From: Stappia sp. WLB 29
GTDB lineage: Bacteria > Pseudomonadota > Alphaproteobacteria > Rhizobiales > Stappiaceae
DNA: 64,000 nt
Direction: 5' to 3'
Assembly: GCF_023507705.1 (NCBI RefSeq)
Contig: NZ_JALBGD010000005.1
Span: 181,325 to 245,324, forward strand
The position numbers and the translations under genes were made by a program. The first letter of the stretch is position 1. Each line of letters starts with the position of its first letter. This document shows positions 53,001 to 62,500 of this stretch, in pieces. The notes below the pieces were generated by a model. The model was not told where the DNA came from and made no database searches. It saw nothing but the letters and a program-made list of their open reading frames with translations.

Positions 53001-53513
53001 GCCAGCTATTTCAAGCCGCTGGCGGTGATGTCGATCATTCCCTTCGGTATCGTCGGCGCGGTGGCGGGCCACTATTTCATGGCTTACGACCTGACCATTC
53101 TCAGCTTCGTCGGCCTGCTCGGCCTGTCGGGCATCCTGGTCAACAACTCGATCATCCTCGTCGACCGGTTCGAGGACCACATCAAGGACGGCCGCAGCGT
53201 CGCCGATGCCGCGGTGATCTCGGCGCAGGATCGCCTGCGCGCCGTGCTGCTGACCTCGCTGACGACCATCGGCGGACTGGCGCCGCTGCTGTTCGAGACC
53301 AGCCTGCAGGCGCGCTTCCTGATGCCGATGACGATCACCATCGTCTTCGGACTGGCGACGGCGACGCTTCTGGTGCTGGTGCTGGTGCCGGCGCTGATCG
53401 GCATCGGCGAGGACCTGCGGCGGATGGTCAGTCTGCGTCGTGACCCGCATGGCGACGATGGCGGCGACCAGGGCCACCGCTCCGGACCGCCGGCCCAAGT
53501 GCCGGCGGAATAG
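50097..53513 (+). CDS. RND superfamily efflux pump inner-membrane subunit
   Basis: A 1138-residue proton-driven exporter of the AcrB/MMPL-like HAE type. Helix 4 has the proton-relay pair in GIIVDDAIVVGEH (about residues 399-411). The two-fold repeat of large periplasmic loops is present. Between the two halves (about residues 490-620) it has a longer linker than AcrB, with additional hydrophobic segments (VVLVAGVPALFLVGLAG and DIAVVVVFFVVASAIEFLLLLL), so it may have 14 rather than 12 membrane helices. The C-terminal tail is hydrophilic. The adaptor gene is directly upstream; a terminator follows. Confidence 0.93.
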   Translation: MRETGFVPRGIIGHFLRHRNAANLVMVLMILFGAFGLARLNAEFFPQIVIDRISVSVSWPGASAEDVEKNILQAIEPELRFIDNVDEMVSYSREGAASISLEFLEGADMQKALSDVEQAISGITTLPEDAERPVISLANWFDRVARVALRGPFSEDALKAFARQIRDGLIDRGIDKVSFNGFRDTEYVIKVPERELRRLDLTLADISERVAANTRDLPSGDLQGGVERQVRAVADTSSPEAISRIVVKSFPTGEKVELRDIGDVSRSYDPDQTIGYSDGMRAVELTVERSARADQLKVNAILDRYLAEIAPQLPASLELVKYEVRAEALTDRIMILVENGISGLFVVVIVLFAFLNGRIALWVAAGIPVAMMATLGFMWVSGQTLNMFSLFALIMTLGIIVDDAIVVGEHTATRIAMGDGPYLAAEEGAGRMLWPIIAASTTTVAAFLPITLMGDTIGQLMGVLPLVVVAVITASIIECFFVLPGHLAHSLARPPSWNWWRVVLVAGVPALFLVGLAGRDDITVPVWLDWLAVPARTGRETFGTVPFDIAVVVVFFVVASAIEFLLLLLRRARTRRTFDERPGWFRRNFDAGFGWFRDVPFRAFVRLTYDWRYVTVAFAIGLLLLTAGLMRGNHVGFRFFPSPEAENIRATVDFVAGISIEDAEKALLRIDGALRQAQESLTADNGETLVVASYASLGQSGNSRGNNVASIDVQLTTSEQRSVRTPDIVQAWRRAIPEIPGTKRVAVFERRGGPPGRDLDIRLMGEDTRALKEASLELQELLTSYPGVDGVADDLPYGKPELVLDISPRGKALGFTVENAARQIRSALEGSIPRRFARGEEEITIRVMQEVSLGGGALRELSLRAPSGEFVPLTEVVTLDERESFSVIQRRDGRVTVAVSADVDADVTSNIEIVRDLETGKMQELAGKYGVDYRYSGREEERRAAFSDLQLGMVAALSMIYLILAAIFASYFKPLAVMSIIPFGIVGAVAGHYFMAYDLTILSFVGLLGLSGILVNNSIILVDRFEDHIKDGRSVADAAVISAQDRLRAVLLTSLTTIGGLAPLLFETSLQARFLMPMTITIVFGLATATLLVLVLVPALIGIGEDLRRMVSLRRDPHGDDGGDQGHRSGPPAQVPAE

Positions 53514-53516
53514 GCC

Positions 53517-53561
53517 CCGCATTTTCCAGCGGGTGCGCAGCGCCGCGTCGTGAAAATGCGG
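53517..53561. terminator. Bidirectional terminator between the RND gene and a hydrolase gene
   Basis: CCGCATTTTC (53517-53526) pairs perfectly with GAAAATGCGG (53552-53561); the 25-base interior is GC-rich and can pair further (GCGG with CCGC). It sits three bases after the RND stop and 22 bases after the end of the convergent hydrolase gene. The T4/A4 runs lie inside the stem. Confidence 0.65.
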
Positions 53562-53583
53562 CAGGGAACAAGGCGTGCCGGCC

Positions 53584-54237
53584 CTACACTTCCGCGAGCC
53601 GCCGCGCAAAATCCGCAGCAGCCTTGGCGGCCAAGGCCAGGTTGCCATCCCAGGTGGCGGGCGACGCCCCGCGCGGGGCTAGGTCGTGGTTGCCGTCCTC
53701 CAGCCAGACGAGTTCGACATGGGCCGGCAGGCTGACCTCGGCGAGTTCGGCGGCATTGCCGAAGCCGTCGCGATCTCCCTGCGCGATCAGCACGGGCCGG
53801 CGCGCGCCTTCCAGCGGCGCCATGCGCCACTCGTCCGGCTTGCCCTGCGGGTGGAACGGATAGCCGAGGCATACGACGCCCGAAACGCGCTTGGGCAACG
53901 AGCTGCCGGCCGCCAGCATGGCGGCGATGCGCCCGCCCATCGACTTGCCGCCGATCAGCACCGGCCCCTCGACGCTTTTCAGCACGTCCTGCAGGGCGGT
54001 CTGGTATTCGCCGACCAGCAGTTCGGCCTTGGGCGGCGGCCGCTTCGAGCCTCCGGCACGCCGTGCTGCCATATAGGCGAACTCGAAGCGCGCGACCGCA
54101 AGGCCGGTTCCAACGGCGTGGCCGGTGAAGCGGTTCATGAAGCCGGAATCCATCGCAGCGCCCGCGCCGTGCGCCAGCAGCAGTGTCGCCACGGTCGGCG
54201 TGTCGCCTTCGGGGCGGGTCCAGAATAGCTCGGTCAT
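53584..54237 (-). CDS. Alpha/beta hydrolase, KANL3/Tex30-like family
   Basis: A 217-residue hydrolase. LLLAHGAGAAMDSGFMN near residue 19 forms the oxyanion loop, GGKSMGGRIAAML near residue 96 holds the nucleophile Ser, AQGDRDGFG near residue 150 the acid and EDGNHDL near residue 180 the His. The family (dienelactone-hydrolase-like, related to Tex30) has no settled substrate. It is convergent with the RND pump and diverges from the sterol desaturase gene across 107 bp. Start and ribosome site are not strongly defined but the conserved part begins at once. Confidence 0.88.
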   Translation of the reverse strand: MTELFWTRPEGDTPTVATLLLAHGAGAAMDSGFMNRFTGHAVGTGLAVARFEFAYMAARRAGGSKRPPPKAELLVGEYQTALQDVLKSVEGPVLIGGKSMGGRIAAMLAAGSSLPKRVSGVVCLGYPFHPQGKPDEWRMAPLEGARRPVLIAQGDRDGFGNAAELAEVSLPAHVELVWLEDGNHDLAPRGASPATWDGNLALAAKAAADFARRLAEV

Positions 54238-54344
54238 CCGTGGCCTTTGGTCGCGATCTGTTGACTTGGATTGCGAGCGCCTATCTCACGGGATGGGGTA
54301 AGGTGCAAGCACCACTGTGTTGAAGCAGGGATCGGGAGGGAGTG

Positions 54345-55220
54345 ATGAGCGAGGCGACCGTCCGGCTGCTGCTGTTTCTGGGCATCTTCGCCGTGATGGC
54401 AGGGATCGAGATGGTGTTGCCGCGCCGCGAACGGCTGTTTTCGCGCGCCCGCCGCTGGACTACCAATTTCGCCATCGTCGCCACCGACACGCTCGTCCTG
54501 CGCATCGTCTTCCCGATGGCCGCCGTCGGCGTGGCGCTGTGGGCGGGCGAGCGCGGGCTCGGGCTCTTTCCCGCTCTCGGCCTGCCGCTGTGGCTCGCCG
54601 GCCTGCTCGGCTTCATCCTGCTGGATCTCGCGGTCTGGGCCGCGCACTGGGCCTCCCACAAGATCCCGCTGCTGTGGCGCTTCCACCGGATGCACCATGC
54701 CGACCGCGATTTCGACTTGACCACTGCGCTGCGGTTTCATCCGCTGGAAATCGTCGCCTCGATGCTGTGGAAGGCGGCGATTGTCGTCGCCTTCGGCATT
54801 CCGGCCGTCGCCGTACTGGTCTTCGAGGTGGTGCTGAACGGCGCGGCCATGTTCAACCACGCCAACGTTCGCTTGCCGCTGGCGCTGGACCGCTGGTTGC
54901 GGCTGCTCGTTGTCACGCCGGACATGCACCGGGTCCACCATTCGGCGATCCGGACCGAGACGGATTCCAACTACGGCTTCAACCTGTCCGTCTGGGACCG
55001 GCTGTTCCGTACCTATGTCGACCAGCCGGCCGACGGACACGAGGCCATGGTGATCGGCCTCGACGAGTACCAGCACGAAGGGCCGACCCGCTATCTGTGG
55101 TCGCTCGCCCTGCCGTTCACGCGCCTCTATCCCGAAAGTGGCCGGCGGCCCCGGATGCCCCGGCCCGAACAGGAGCCCGTACCTTCCCGTGAAACGCCGC
55201 CCCGCGATGCGGCTCAGTAG
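54345..55220 (+). CDS. Sterol desaturase / fatty acid hydroxylase family protein
   Basis: A 291-residue membrane di-iron enzyme. Histidine clusters that bind the metal are visible: HWASHK near residue 102, HRMHHAD near residue 115, FNHANV near residue 170 and HRVHHS near residue 191. Membrane helices lie at about 7-22, 42-60 and 75-95. Such enzymes hydroxylate or desaturate lipids (hopanoids, sterol-like or fatty acyl chains). GGGAGGGAG precedes the ATG at 54345. The last seven bases overlap the end of the convergent binding-protein gene. Confidence 0.9.
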   Translation: MSEATVRLLLFLGIFAVMAGIEMVLPRRERLFSRARRWTTNFAIVATDTLVLRIVFPMAAVGVALWAGERGLGLFPALGLPLWLAGLLGFILLDLAVWAAHWASHKIPLLWRFHRMHHADRDFDLTTALRFHPLEIVASMLWKAAIVVAFGIPAVAVLVFEVVLNGAAMFNHANVRLPLALDRWLRLLVVTPDMHRVHHSAIRTETDSNYGFNLSVWDRLFRTYVDQPADGHEAMVIGLDEYQHEGPTRYLWSLALPFTRLYPESGRRPRMPRPEQEPVPSRETPPRDAAQ

Positions 55221-56089
55221 AAGCTGACGGGGAAGTAGCGCAGGTACAGCTCGCTGTAGACGCCTTTCAGCTGCAGCCGTTGCAAGGCATGGTTGACCGC
55301 GTCCTGTCGCAGCGCGTCCTCCTTGCGGAAGGCGATGGTCATGCCGCGGTCGAAATAGCCCGGCTCGATCCACGGCTCGCCCACGAATGCGCAGCAGTCG
55401 CCGGAGGTCTTGCCGTTCAACCAGAAGGACAGCGACAGCCCGTCGCCGAAATGCACCACCGCCTCTTCCGTGCCGAGGGCCGCCCGCGCTTCCGTTGCCC
55501 CGTCGAAGGGAACGATCTGCGCATCCGCGAAATAGGCGCGCAGGAAGCGCTCATGCACGGTTCCCGCGACGACGGAGATCTTCTGGCCCGCCAGTCCTTC
55601 CGGCGTGGTGTCGATTTCGGTGCCCTGCAGTGCCACGAAACGTGCCGGCAGGCCGATATAGGGATCGGAGAAAAGCAGCGTCTTGACGTTGGCCCCGGTC
55701 ATCGCCAGTCCGGCGATGACGGCGTCGCCTTCCTCGCGCACCAGGGCCGGAACCAGCGCGTCGAAGGACTTGATGCGCAGCGAGCAGGCCGCGTCCAGTT
55801 CTTCGCAGATCGCGCGCGCCAGATCGATGTTGAAGCCGGTTAGCCGGCCGGTCCCGTCGCGGAAAGAGAAGGGCGGGAAATCGTCGCTGGCAAGAAAACG
55901 GATCGTCTCCGGCGGCACGGTCGGCCGGTCGCTGCTGCTGCGCGGGTCCCAGAAGTTCGGCACGTTGACGCCGGGCGCTGTCTCCTGCGCTGCGGCCGGG
56001 CGGGCGAGAGGGGCAGCCAGAAGCACGAAACATGCAACCGCAATGAAAGCAAGGGTTGCAATTCCTGAAGTCCTGCTATCAAATCGCAT
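55214..56089 (-). CDS. Transporter substrate-binding protein, polar amino-acid type
   Basis: A 291-residue periplasmic binding protein with a Sec signal at about residues 8-34. The mature part starts with a proline-rich linker and then the family-3 solute-binding fold: IRFLASDDFPPFSFRDGTGRL near residue 63, GFNIDLARAICEEL, SFDALVPALVREEGDAVIAG and DPYIGLPARF. No permease or ATPase is adjacent, so it is an orphan; it might serve a distant ABC system or a sensor. The ATG at 56089 is used; further upstream sequence in frame is basic and unpatterned. Confidence 0.88.
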   Translation of the reverse strand: MRFDSRTSGIATLAFIAVACFVLLAAPLARPAAAQETAPGVNVPNFWDPRSSSDRPTVPPETIRFLASDDFPPFSFRDGTGRLTGFNIDLARAICEELDAACSLRIKSFDALVPALVREEGDAVIAGLAMTGANVKTLLFSDPYIGLPARFVALQGTEIDTTPEGLAGQKISVVAGTVHERFLRAYFADAQIVPFDGATEARAALGTEEAVVHFGDGLSLSFWLNGKTSGDCCAFVGEPWIEPGYFDRGMTIAFRKEDALRQDAVNHALQRLQLKGVYSELYLRYFPVSFY

Positions 56090-56261
56090 CGCTGTCTTGG
56101 CCGTTTGTCGGGGGGCGAACCGCAATGAAGACCGGGCCTTACGCCTGTGCCGTGCCGCATCGTCGGCACTCTTGTCGCTGCGCCGTCCGGCGGGGCATGG
56201 CGCTCCCCTTTGCCGTCGCTCCCGTTCTCCCTTGCCCGCCTGTCGAGGGGCCCGCACGTTG

Positions 56262-58277
56262 ATGGCGGACGGGCAGTTTCCGGATCCTTCGTTTCCGCAA
56301 GCTGCCCGCGCCGACGCGATCCTATCACATCGATCCGCGCCCGCGTCCAGCCATGCGATGCGCGCTCACGCTCGGCGCAACGGCGTGCCGCCGCCCGCCG
56401 TTGCGCTTCGGCAGATGGCGGCGGGGGTGAGACCCGCACCGGATTTACCGTCCGGGCTGCCGCCTGAGTTGGCGCTGTTGCGTGGGCGGGGCCTTGCCGA
56501 TGCGCATCTGGTGGCGCTTGCCCGCCGCGCCGGCCCGCGCGAGGGGGTGCTGGCGCGGCTCCTGATGGAGGAAGGGCTCGTGGCGGCCGACGCCTATTAC
56601 GCCGCGCTGGCGCAGTCGCTCGGCCTGCCGTTCTTGCCGCAGGGCAGTTTCCGGGCGGATGCGCAACTCGAGCTTCTGCCGCCGCCCGGCTTTCCCGGTC
56701 CGCTCTTTTGCGGCCGCACACCGTCTGGCGAGCGGCTCGCCGTGTTCGGGCCGCTGCCGGAAAGCGTAGCCGCGATCCGTGCGCTGCTGGCGCGCGCGCC
56801 GTCCTTGCGCACGCGTCTTGCCATCGCCACCCCACTGGCGCTGGAGCTTGCCGGACGCACCGCCGCGCCGGGCCTCAGATTAGCGAGCGAGCGACCTGAT
56901 GTCAGTGCCCGCGCGGTGCTGACGCGCGGACAGATCGCCGTCGCCGGGCTTGGCGTCGCTGCCTTCTGCCTCGGCCGGCTTCTCACCGTGGAGGCGCTGG
57001 TCATCTTCGCCTCCGTGCTGGTGACGCTGCTCGGCATGATGCTCGGCGCGCTGCGGCTCCTCGCCGGTCTCAGCCATACGCCGAGCCCGCGGCCTGCGCA
57101 TCTAATCCCCGCCCACCTGTTGCCGCGCTATTCCGTGCTGGTGCCGCTTTACCGCGAGGCGCGGGTGGCGCAGAGCCTGGTGCGCCATCTGGACGCCCTC
57201 GACTATCCCCGCGACCGGCTCGAGATACTCTTCCTGCTGGAGGAGGACGACGGCGAGACCCGTGCCGCTCTCCTCCCGCATCTGACGCCCTGCATGCGCG
57301 TGCTGACCGTGAGCGGGCCGGGGCCGCGCACCAAGCCGCGGGCGCTCGTCCGCGGCCTCGACCAGGCGCGCGGCGAACTCATCGCCGTCTATGACGGGGA
57401 GGACCGGCCGGAGCCGGACCAGCTGCTGCTGGCCGCCTCGCGCTTTGCCGAACTGCCGCCCTCCGTCGCGGTGCTGCAGGGGCACCTTGCCATCGACCAC
57501 CGCAGCCACCGGTTCTTTCCGCGCCAGTTCCTGCTGGAATATGCAGGCCTCTTCGATTGCCAGCTGCCGTGGTTTTCCGCGCGCGGCCTGCCGTTTCCGC
57601 TCGGCGGCACGTCCAATCACTTCCGCCGCACAGCGTTGGACGCAGCCGGCTCGTGGGATCCCTACAACGTCACCGAGGACGCCGACCTTGCCCTGCGGCT
57701 GGTGCGCGGCGGCTGGTCGATGCAGATGCTCGCCTCCACCACCTTCGAGGAAGCCCCGCTCAGCTGGCGCGCCTGGCACGGGCAGCGCAGCCGCTGGCTC
57801 AAGGGCTGGTTGCAGACCCTGCTGGTGACGCTGCGCGATCCCTTCCGTCTGGCCGCGGAGCTGCGCCGCACGCGCCTTGCCGTGCTGCTCGTCTATCTGC
57901 TGGCGATGGTGGTGACGCTTGCCGCGCATCCCTTCTTCGTCGGCATCCTGCTGCTGTACGGCTCCGGCGTTGCCGGCCTGCTGCCGCGCTTCGATGTGCT
58001 CGGCGGCGTGGTGCTCACCTTGGCAGGCGTCAGCGTGATCCTGTGCTATGCCAGCATGACGCTGCTGGCGATCGCCGGGGCCGCGGCACGCTCGCGCCTG
58101 CCGTCGCTGCTCGACCTGGTGCTGATACCGGCCTATTGGCTGGCCCAGAGCCTGGCCTTCTATGCCGCTGTCGTCGATCTGGTGCGCCGGCCGCACCGCT
58201 GGCAGAAGACGGAGCACGGCCTTGCGAAGCGTCCGTCCCGAATGCCCGGCGTTCAAAGCGGCGGCAAAACCCACTAG
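56262..58277 (+). CDS. Family 2 glycosyltransferase with GspE/MshE-type N-terminal domain
   Basis: A 671-residue membrane enzyme. Residues about 65-200 look like a type II secretion GspE_N/MshEN domain (GVLARLLMEEGLV, then ALAQSLGLPFLP). Two membrane helices follow (about 222-268). The catalytic domain (about 288-515) has PLYREA, the acidic YDGED at 377-381, TED at 471-473 and QRSRW at 508-512, the Q-x-x-R-W signature of processive synthases such as BcsA. Further membrane helices fill about 540-640. It probably makes an exported polysaccharide. MshEN domains can bind cyclic-di-GMP, so nucleotide control is a reasonable inference. GAGGGG precedes the ATG at 56262. Confidence 0.85.
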   Translation: MADGQFPDPSFPQAARADAILSHRSAPASSHAMRAHARRNGVPPPAVALRQMAAGVRPAPDLPSGLPPELALLRGRGLADAHLVALARRAGPREGVLARLLMEEGLVAADAYYAALAQSLGLPFLPQGSFRADAQLELLPPPGFPGPLFCGRTPSGERLAVFGPLPESVAAIRALLARAPSLRTRLAIATPLALELAGRTAAPGLRLASERPDVSARAVLTRGQIAVAGLGVAAFCLGRLLTVEALVIFASVLVTLLGMMLGALRLLAGLSHTPSPRPAHLIPAHLLPRYSVLVPLYREARVAQSLVRHLDALDYPRDRLEILFLLEEDDGETRAALLPHLTPCMRVLTVSGPGPRTKPRALVRGLDQARGELIAVYDGEDRPEPDQLLLAASRFAELPPSVAVLQGHLAIDHRSHRFFPRQFLLEYAGLFDCQLPWFSARGLPFPLGGTSNHFRRTALDAAGSWDPYNVTEDADLALRLVRGGWSMQMLASTTFEEAPLSWRAWHGQRSRWLKGWLQTLLVTLRDPFRLAAELRRTRLAVLLVYLLAMVVTLAAHPFFVGILLLYGSGVAGLLPRFDVLGGVVLTLAGVSVILCYASMTLLAIAGAAARSRLPSLLDLVLIPAYWLAQSLAFYAAVVDLVRRPHRWQKTEHGLAKRPSRMPGVQSGGKTH

Positions 58278-58320
58278 TGTCGTCTTTCGTTTCTCTCGTG
58301 ATTCCCGGCTGGTGCGCGAC

Positions 58321-59565
58321 GTGTCGTCCTTTTCCTTCGTCCATGCGGCGGACCTGCATCTCGGTAGCCCCCTGACCGGGCTTTCCCTGCGCGATCCCGA
58401 GATCGCCCGCCGCTTCGGCGAGGCGACCCGTACGGCGCTCTCCACCCTCGTCTCGCGGACCATCGAGGCGGGGGCAGCCTTCATGGTCATCGCCGGCGAC
58501 GTCTATGACGGGGAGTGGCGCGACAATTCCGTCGGCCTGTTCTTCGCCCGCGAGATGGCGCGGCTGGAGCGGGCCGGCATTCCGGTCTTCATCCTGCGCG
58601 GCAACCACGATGCCGAAAGCGTCGTCACCCGTGCCGTCACCCTGCCGGACAACGTGACGAGCTTCGGCACCCGCCGTCCGGAGACGCATACGCTGGACGA
58701 TCTGCGTGTCGCCCTGCACGGCCAGAGCTTCCCGGACCGACAGGTCGGCGAGAACCTTGCCGCCGCCTATCCGGCGCCGGTGCCCGGCCATTTCAACATC
58801 GGCGTGCTGCACACCTCGCTGACCGGGCGTCCGCCCCATGCCGACTATGCGCCCTGTTCGCTCGCCGATCTGGCGGCGCGCGGTTATGGCTATTGGGCGC
58901 TCGGCCATGTCCATGCTTTCGAGGTGGTGAGCGAAGATCCGCCGGTGGTCTTTCCCGGCAACATCCAAGGCCGCTCGATCCGCGAGACGGGCGCAAAGGG
59001 CGCCGTGCTGGTCACCGTCACCGATGGCGAGGTGTCCGGCATCGAGCGGATGATCGTCGATGAGGCGCGCTGGGCCCGCGTCGAGATCGCCGCCGGCGGG
59101 GCGGAGGATCTGGCCGGCCTCGTCTCTGTGGCGCGCGAGGCGCTGCGCCCGCATGTGGCGGCGGCCGAGGGGCGCCCGCTCGCCCTGCGCCTGCGCCTCT
59201 CCGGCGAGAGTCCGCTGCATGGCTGGGCGCTCGCCAACCGCGCGCTGCTCATCGACGAGATGCAGAACGCCTGCCATCAGGCCGATGCCGAGGCCTGGCT
59301 GGAAAAGCTGGAGCTCGACCTCGCACCGCCCGCCGATGCCCGTCCGCTGGTCCCGCTCGATGCCTCGCTCGACCTCGCCGCGCTGCTCGCCGAGGCGGCG
59401 AACGATGCGGACTTCCGCGAGGAGGCCGCCGGCCAGATCGGGCTCCTGGTCAGCAAGCTTCCCGCCGGCCTCGTCGACCCGGCCGCTCCCTTCGGCGAGG
59501 AGCTCGACACGCTGGTCGCCGAGGCGCGGGCGCTGCTCGCCGAACGCATCGCGGAAGGGAGCTGA
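58321..59565 (+). CDS. YhaO-like metallophosphoesterase (SbcD/Mre11-related nuclease)
   Basis: About 414 residues from the GTG at 58321; another GTG at 58312 adds three. All phosphoesterase motifs are present: HAADLHLGS (residues about 7-15), AGDVYDGEW near residue 59, LRGNHDAES near residue 95 and LGHVHAF near residue 197. The C-terminal third matches the DNA-repair exonuclease YhaO type. The AAA ATPase gene starts five bases after its stop; the pair resembles SbcD-SbcC (Mre11-Rad50), which cut hairpins and DNA ends. Their exact substrate is not established. Confidence 0.92.
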   Translation: MSSFSFVHAADLHLGSPLTGLSLRDPEIARRFGEATRTALSTLVSRTIEAGAAFMVIAGDVYDGEWRDNSVGLFFAREMARLERAGIPVFILRGNHDAESVVTRAVTLPDNVTSFGTRRPETHTLDDLRVALHGQSFPDRQVGENLAAAYPAPVPGHFNIGVLHTSLTGRPPHADYAPCSLADLAARGYGYWALGHVHAFEVVSEDPPVVFPGNIQGRSIRETGAKGAVLVTVTDGEVSGIERMIVDEARWARVEIAAGGAEDLAGLVSVAREALRPHVAAAEGRPLALRLRLSGESPLHGWALANRALLIDEMQNACHQADAEAWLEKLELDLAPPADARPLVPLDASLDLAALLAEAANDADFREEAAGQIGLLVSKLPAGLVDPAAPFGEELDTLVAEARALLAERIAEGS

Positions 59566-59570
59566 GGCGG

Positions 59571-62500
59571 ATGCGGATCGAACGGCTGCACCTCTTGCGC
59601 TACGGCAGCCTGACCGACCGGGAGCTGCGCTTTCGCCCCGGCGCCGGACTGCATCTCGTTTACGGTCCCAACGAGGCCGGCAAGAGCTCGGCACTGGCCG
59701 CCATTTCCGACCTGCTGTTCGGCTTCAGCGAGAAGCGCCGCGCGGCCGATGGCGCCGAGGAGCGGCGCTACGACTTCCTGCATGAGGCACCGAGCCTGCG
59801 CGTGTGCGCAACGCTCACGGACACGCGCGGCAACAGCTTGGCGCTGCGCCGTCGCAAGGGCCGCAAGAACACCCTGCTTGCCGACGACGACAGCGAGACG
59901 CCGCTCGCCGACGATGCCTTGGTGCCTTTCCTCGGCGGGCTGACGCGCGAGGTCTTCCAACTCGCCTTCGGCCTCGATTCCGCACGCCTGCGCGAAGGCG
60001 GGCGCATGCTCCTGTCCGGCGACGGGGAGGGCGGGGAGATCTTCGCCGCCGCCTCCGGTCTGCACGGACTCAATGCCCTGCGCGCCGATCTCGACCGCGA
60101 GGCGGACGGCCTGTTCGCGCCGCGTGCTTCCGGTACTCGGAAGATCTACCAGGTGCTGGAGCGCCATGCCGAGGCGCGCCGCGAGGAGCGCGAGCGCCAG
60201 CTGCGCGAGGCCGAATGGAAGTCGCTGAACAAGGCGGTCGAGACGGCGAGCGAGACGCTGGCCGAGGCCGAGGCGCGGCTGAGCGAGGCCCATGCCCGCC
60301 GCGAGCGCCTTGCCCGCCTCGTCAGCCTCAAGCCGCTGCTCGCTCGCCTCGAAGCGAGCGAGGCGCGCCTCGCCTCCTTCGCCGATCTGGGTCAGGTGCC
60401 CCGCGGCCTAGCTCGCCGGCTGGAGGAGGCGCTTGTCGCCGCCGCGGCAACGGTCGAGGCGCAGCGGGATGCGGCCCGCCGCCTGCAGGAGGCCGAAGAG
60501 CTAGCACGCGGCATTGCGGTCGACCGGCCGCTCATCGAGGTGGCGGCGGACGTGACCGCGCTGCATGCCGAGATCGGGGCGGTGCGTCAGCGAAGGACCC
60601 AGATCCCGCGTGTCGAGCAGGAGGCGCGCGACCTGACGGATGCGATCGGGGCCCAGCTGCGCCGCCTCGGCCTGACGCTGGAGCCGCAGGACAGCGAGGC
60701 GATCCGCGTCCGCCAGCCCTCCGATGCGGCCCTTGCCGATCTTGCTGCGCGGCTTGCGGAGGGCGACGGGCTGTCGCGTCGGCGTACGGAACTGCAGGCG
60801 GTGCTTGCCAGGGAGAGTGCGGACTTCGAGCGCCTGTCGGACGGAGCGGCAGACGGGCGTGTTGCCGATCCGGCGCCCTTGCGCGCCCGTCTAGCTGCGC
60901 TCGCCCCGCAGATCCGCCAGCTGGAAGAGCGCGACCGGCTGAAGCCGGCGCGCGAGCGTCTGGCCAGCCGTCTCGGCGAGGCCGCCGCGCGCCTGTCGCC
61001 GCCGGTTCCCGAGCCGGAGCGTCTGGCCACCGCGCCGCTGCCCGGCATCGAGCAGATCGCGGAGTTTCGCGCCCGGTTCGACGAGATCGGCGAGGCACTC
61101 CGCCGCCACCGCGAGCAGGATGCTGCGCGCGTCGAGGAGATCGCCGGCCTGAATGCTGCCATTGCCGAGAGCGAGCGCGGTGGCGACATGCCCTCGCGCG
61201 CTCGCATCGATGCCGCGCGGCGCGAGCGGGACGAGGCGCTTGCAAAGGTTCCGGATGGCGGCAAGCCTGCTTTGGAGGCGGCGCAGCCGCTGTTGCGCGA
61301 GGCCGACCAACTGGCCGACCGTGCCATTGCCGAGGCCGACCGCGTGTCGCGCCATGCAGCCGACGTTGCCCGGCGCGACGCACTGCTTGCCCGTAGGGTC
61401 GAGGCCGCGCGGGACGGGGCGGCACTGTCCGCCGATCTTGCCGCCGCCAAGGAGGCATGGGCTGCGCTCTTCGCGTCCCTCGAGTTGGAGCCGGCAAGCC
61501 CCACCGCCATGACCGAATGGCGAAAATCGGTCGACCGCTGGCTGGAGCAGCGCGAGGAACTGGCCGATCTCATCTCCACTATCGATGGCTTGGAGGCCGG
61601 TGCCGGGCGTGCCTTGCCGGGACTGGCAGCTCTGGCCGGCGAAATGGGTTTGGCCGTGCCTGCACCGGACGATCTTGCCCGCGAGGGCCTCGCCCTGCTC
61701 CGTCTGGTCGAGGGCGAACTGGAGCGCCGGACCGAAGGCTTTCAGCAGGGCCGTGCGCTGGCCGCGCGCATCGGCGATGCTGCGGCACGTCTCGACCGGC
61801 TGAAGCGGGATACCGCCGAGGTCGATGAGGCGCTGGCGCGTTGGCGGCAGGACTTCGATGCAGCACTTCGCGCGGCGGGCCTCGATGCCGGCGCCTCGCC
61901 GCAGGCGGCCGCGGCCGTGCTGGAGGTCTGGCGCGAACTCTCGGCCGCGCTGACCGAGCGCGACAAGCTCGCCCGCCGCGTGCGCGGCATGCAGCGCGAC
62001 AACGAGGCGTTCTCGGCTGCCGCCCTCGATCTCGTACGCCGTGTCGCCCCGAGCCTTGCCGAGGGCGAGGAAGGCACGGAGCCCGACCGGCTGGTCGAGG
62101 CGCTTCATAACCGTCTTGCCGAGGAGCGCGCCGCGCTCACCCGCGCGGAAGGGGCCGGCGAGGCGCTCGCCAAGTCCCGCGCCGAACTGGCCCGGGCCGA
62201 GGAGCGGCAGGCGGGCGCAGCAAGGCAGCTTTCCGACCTTTGCGCCGATCTTCCCGAGGCGCTGCGTGCGGGCGACATGACGACGCTCGCCGCCCGCTTG
62301 GCGGAGCGAGACGGCGTTGCCGCCACCCTCGACGAGACGCTGACGCTGTTTACTGAGACGGCTGCCGGCGAGCCGCGAGAGGCGGTTGCCGAGGAACTGT
62401 CGGGTCTCGAGGAGGGGGCTGCACAGGCCGCGCTGGAGCGGCTTGCCGGCGAGATCGAGGCGCTGACGGCGGCCATGAAGGAGGCGCTCGCCGCCCGCCA

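Noticed and set aside
51606-53648. A 680-codon minus-strand frame opposite the RND pump
   Set aside because: Same reasoning: it is a shadow of a conserved plus-strand coding sequence and crosses the terminator after it.
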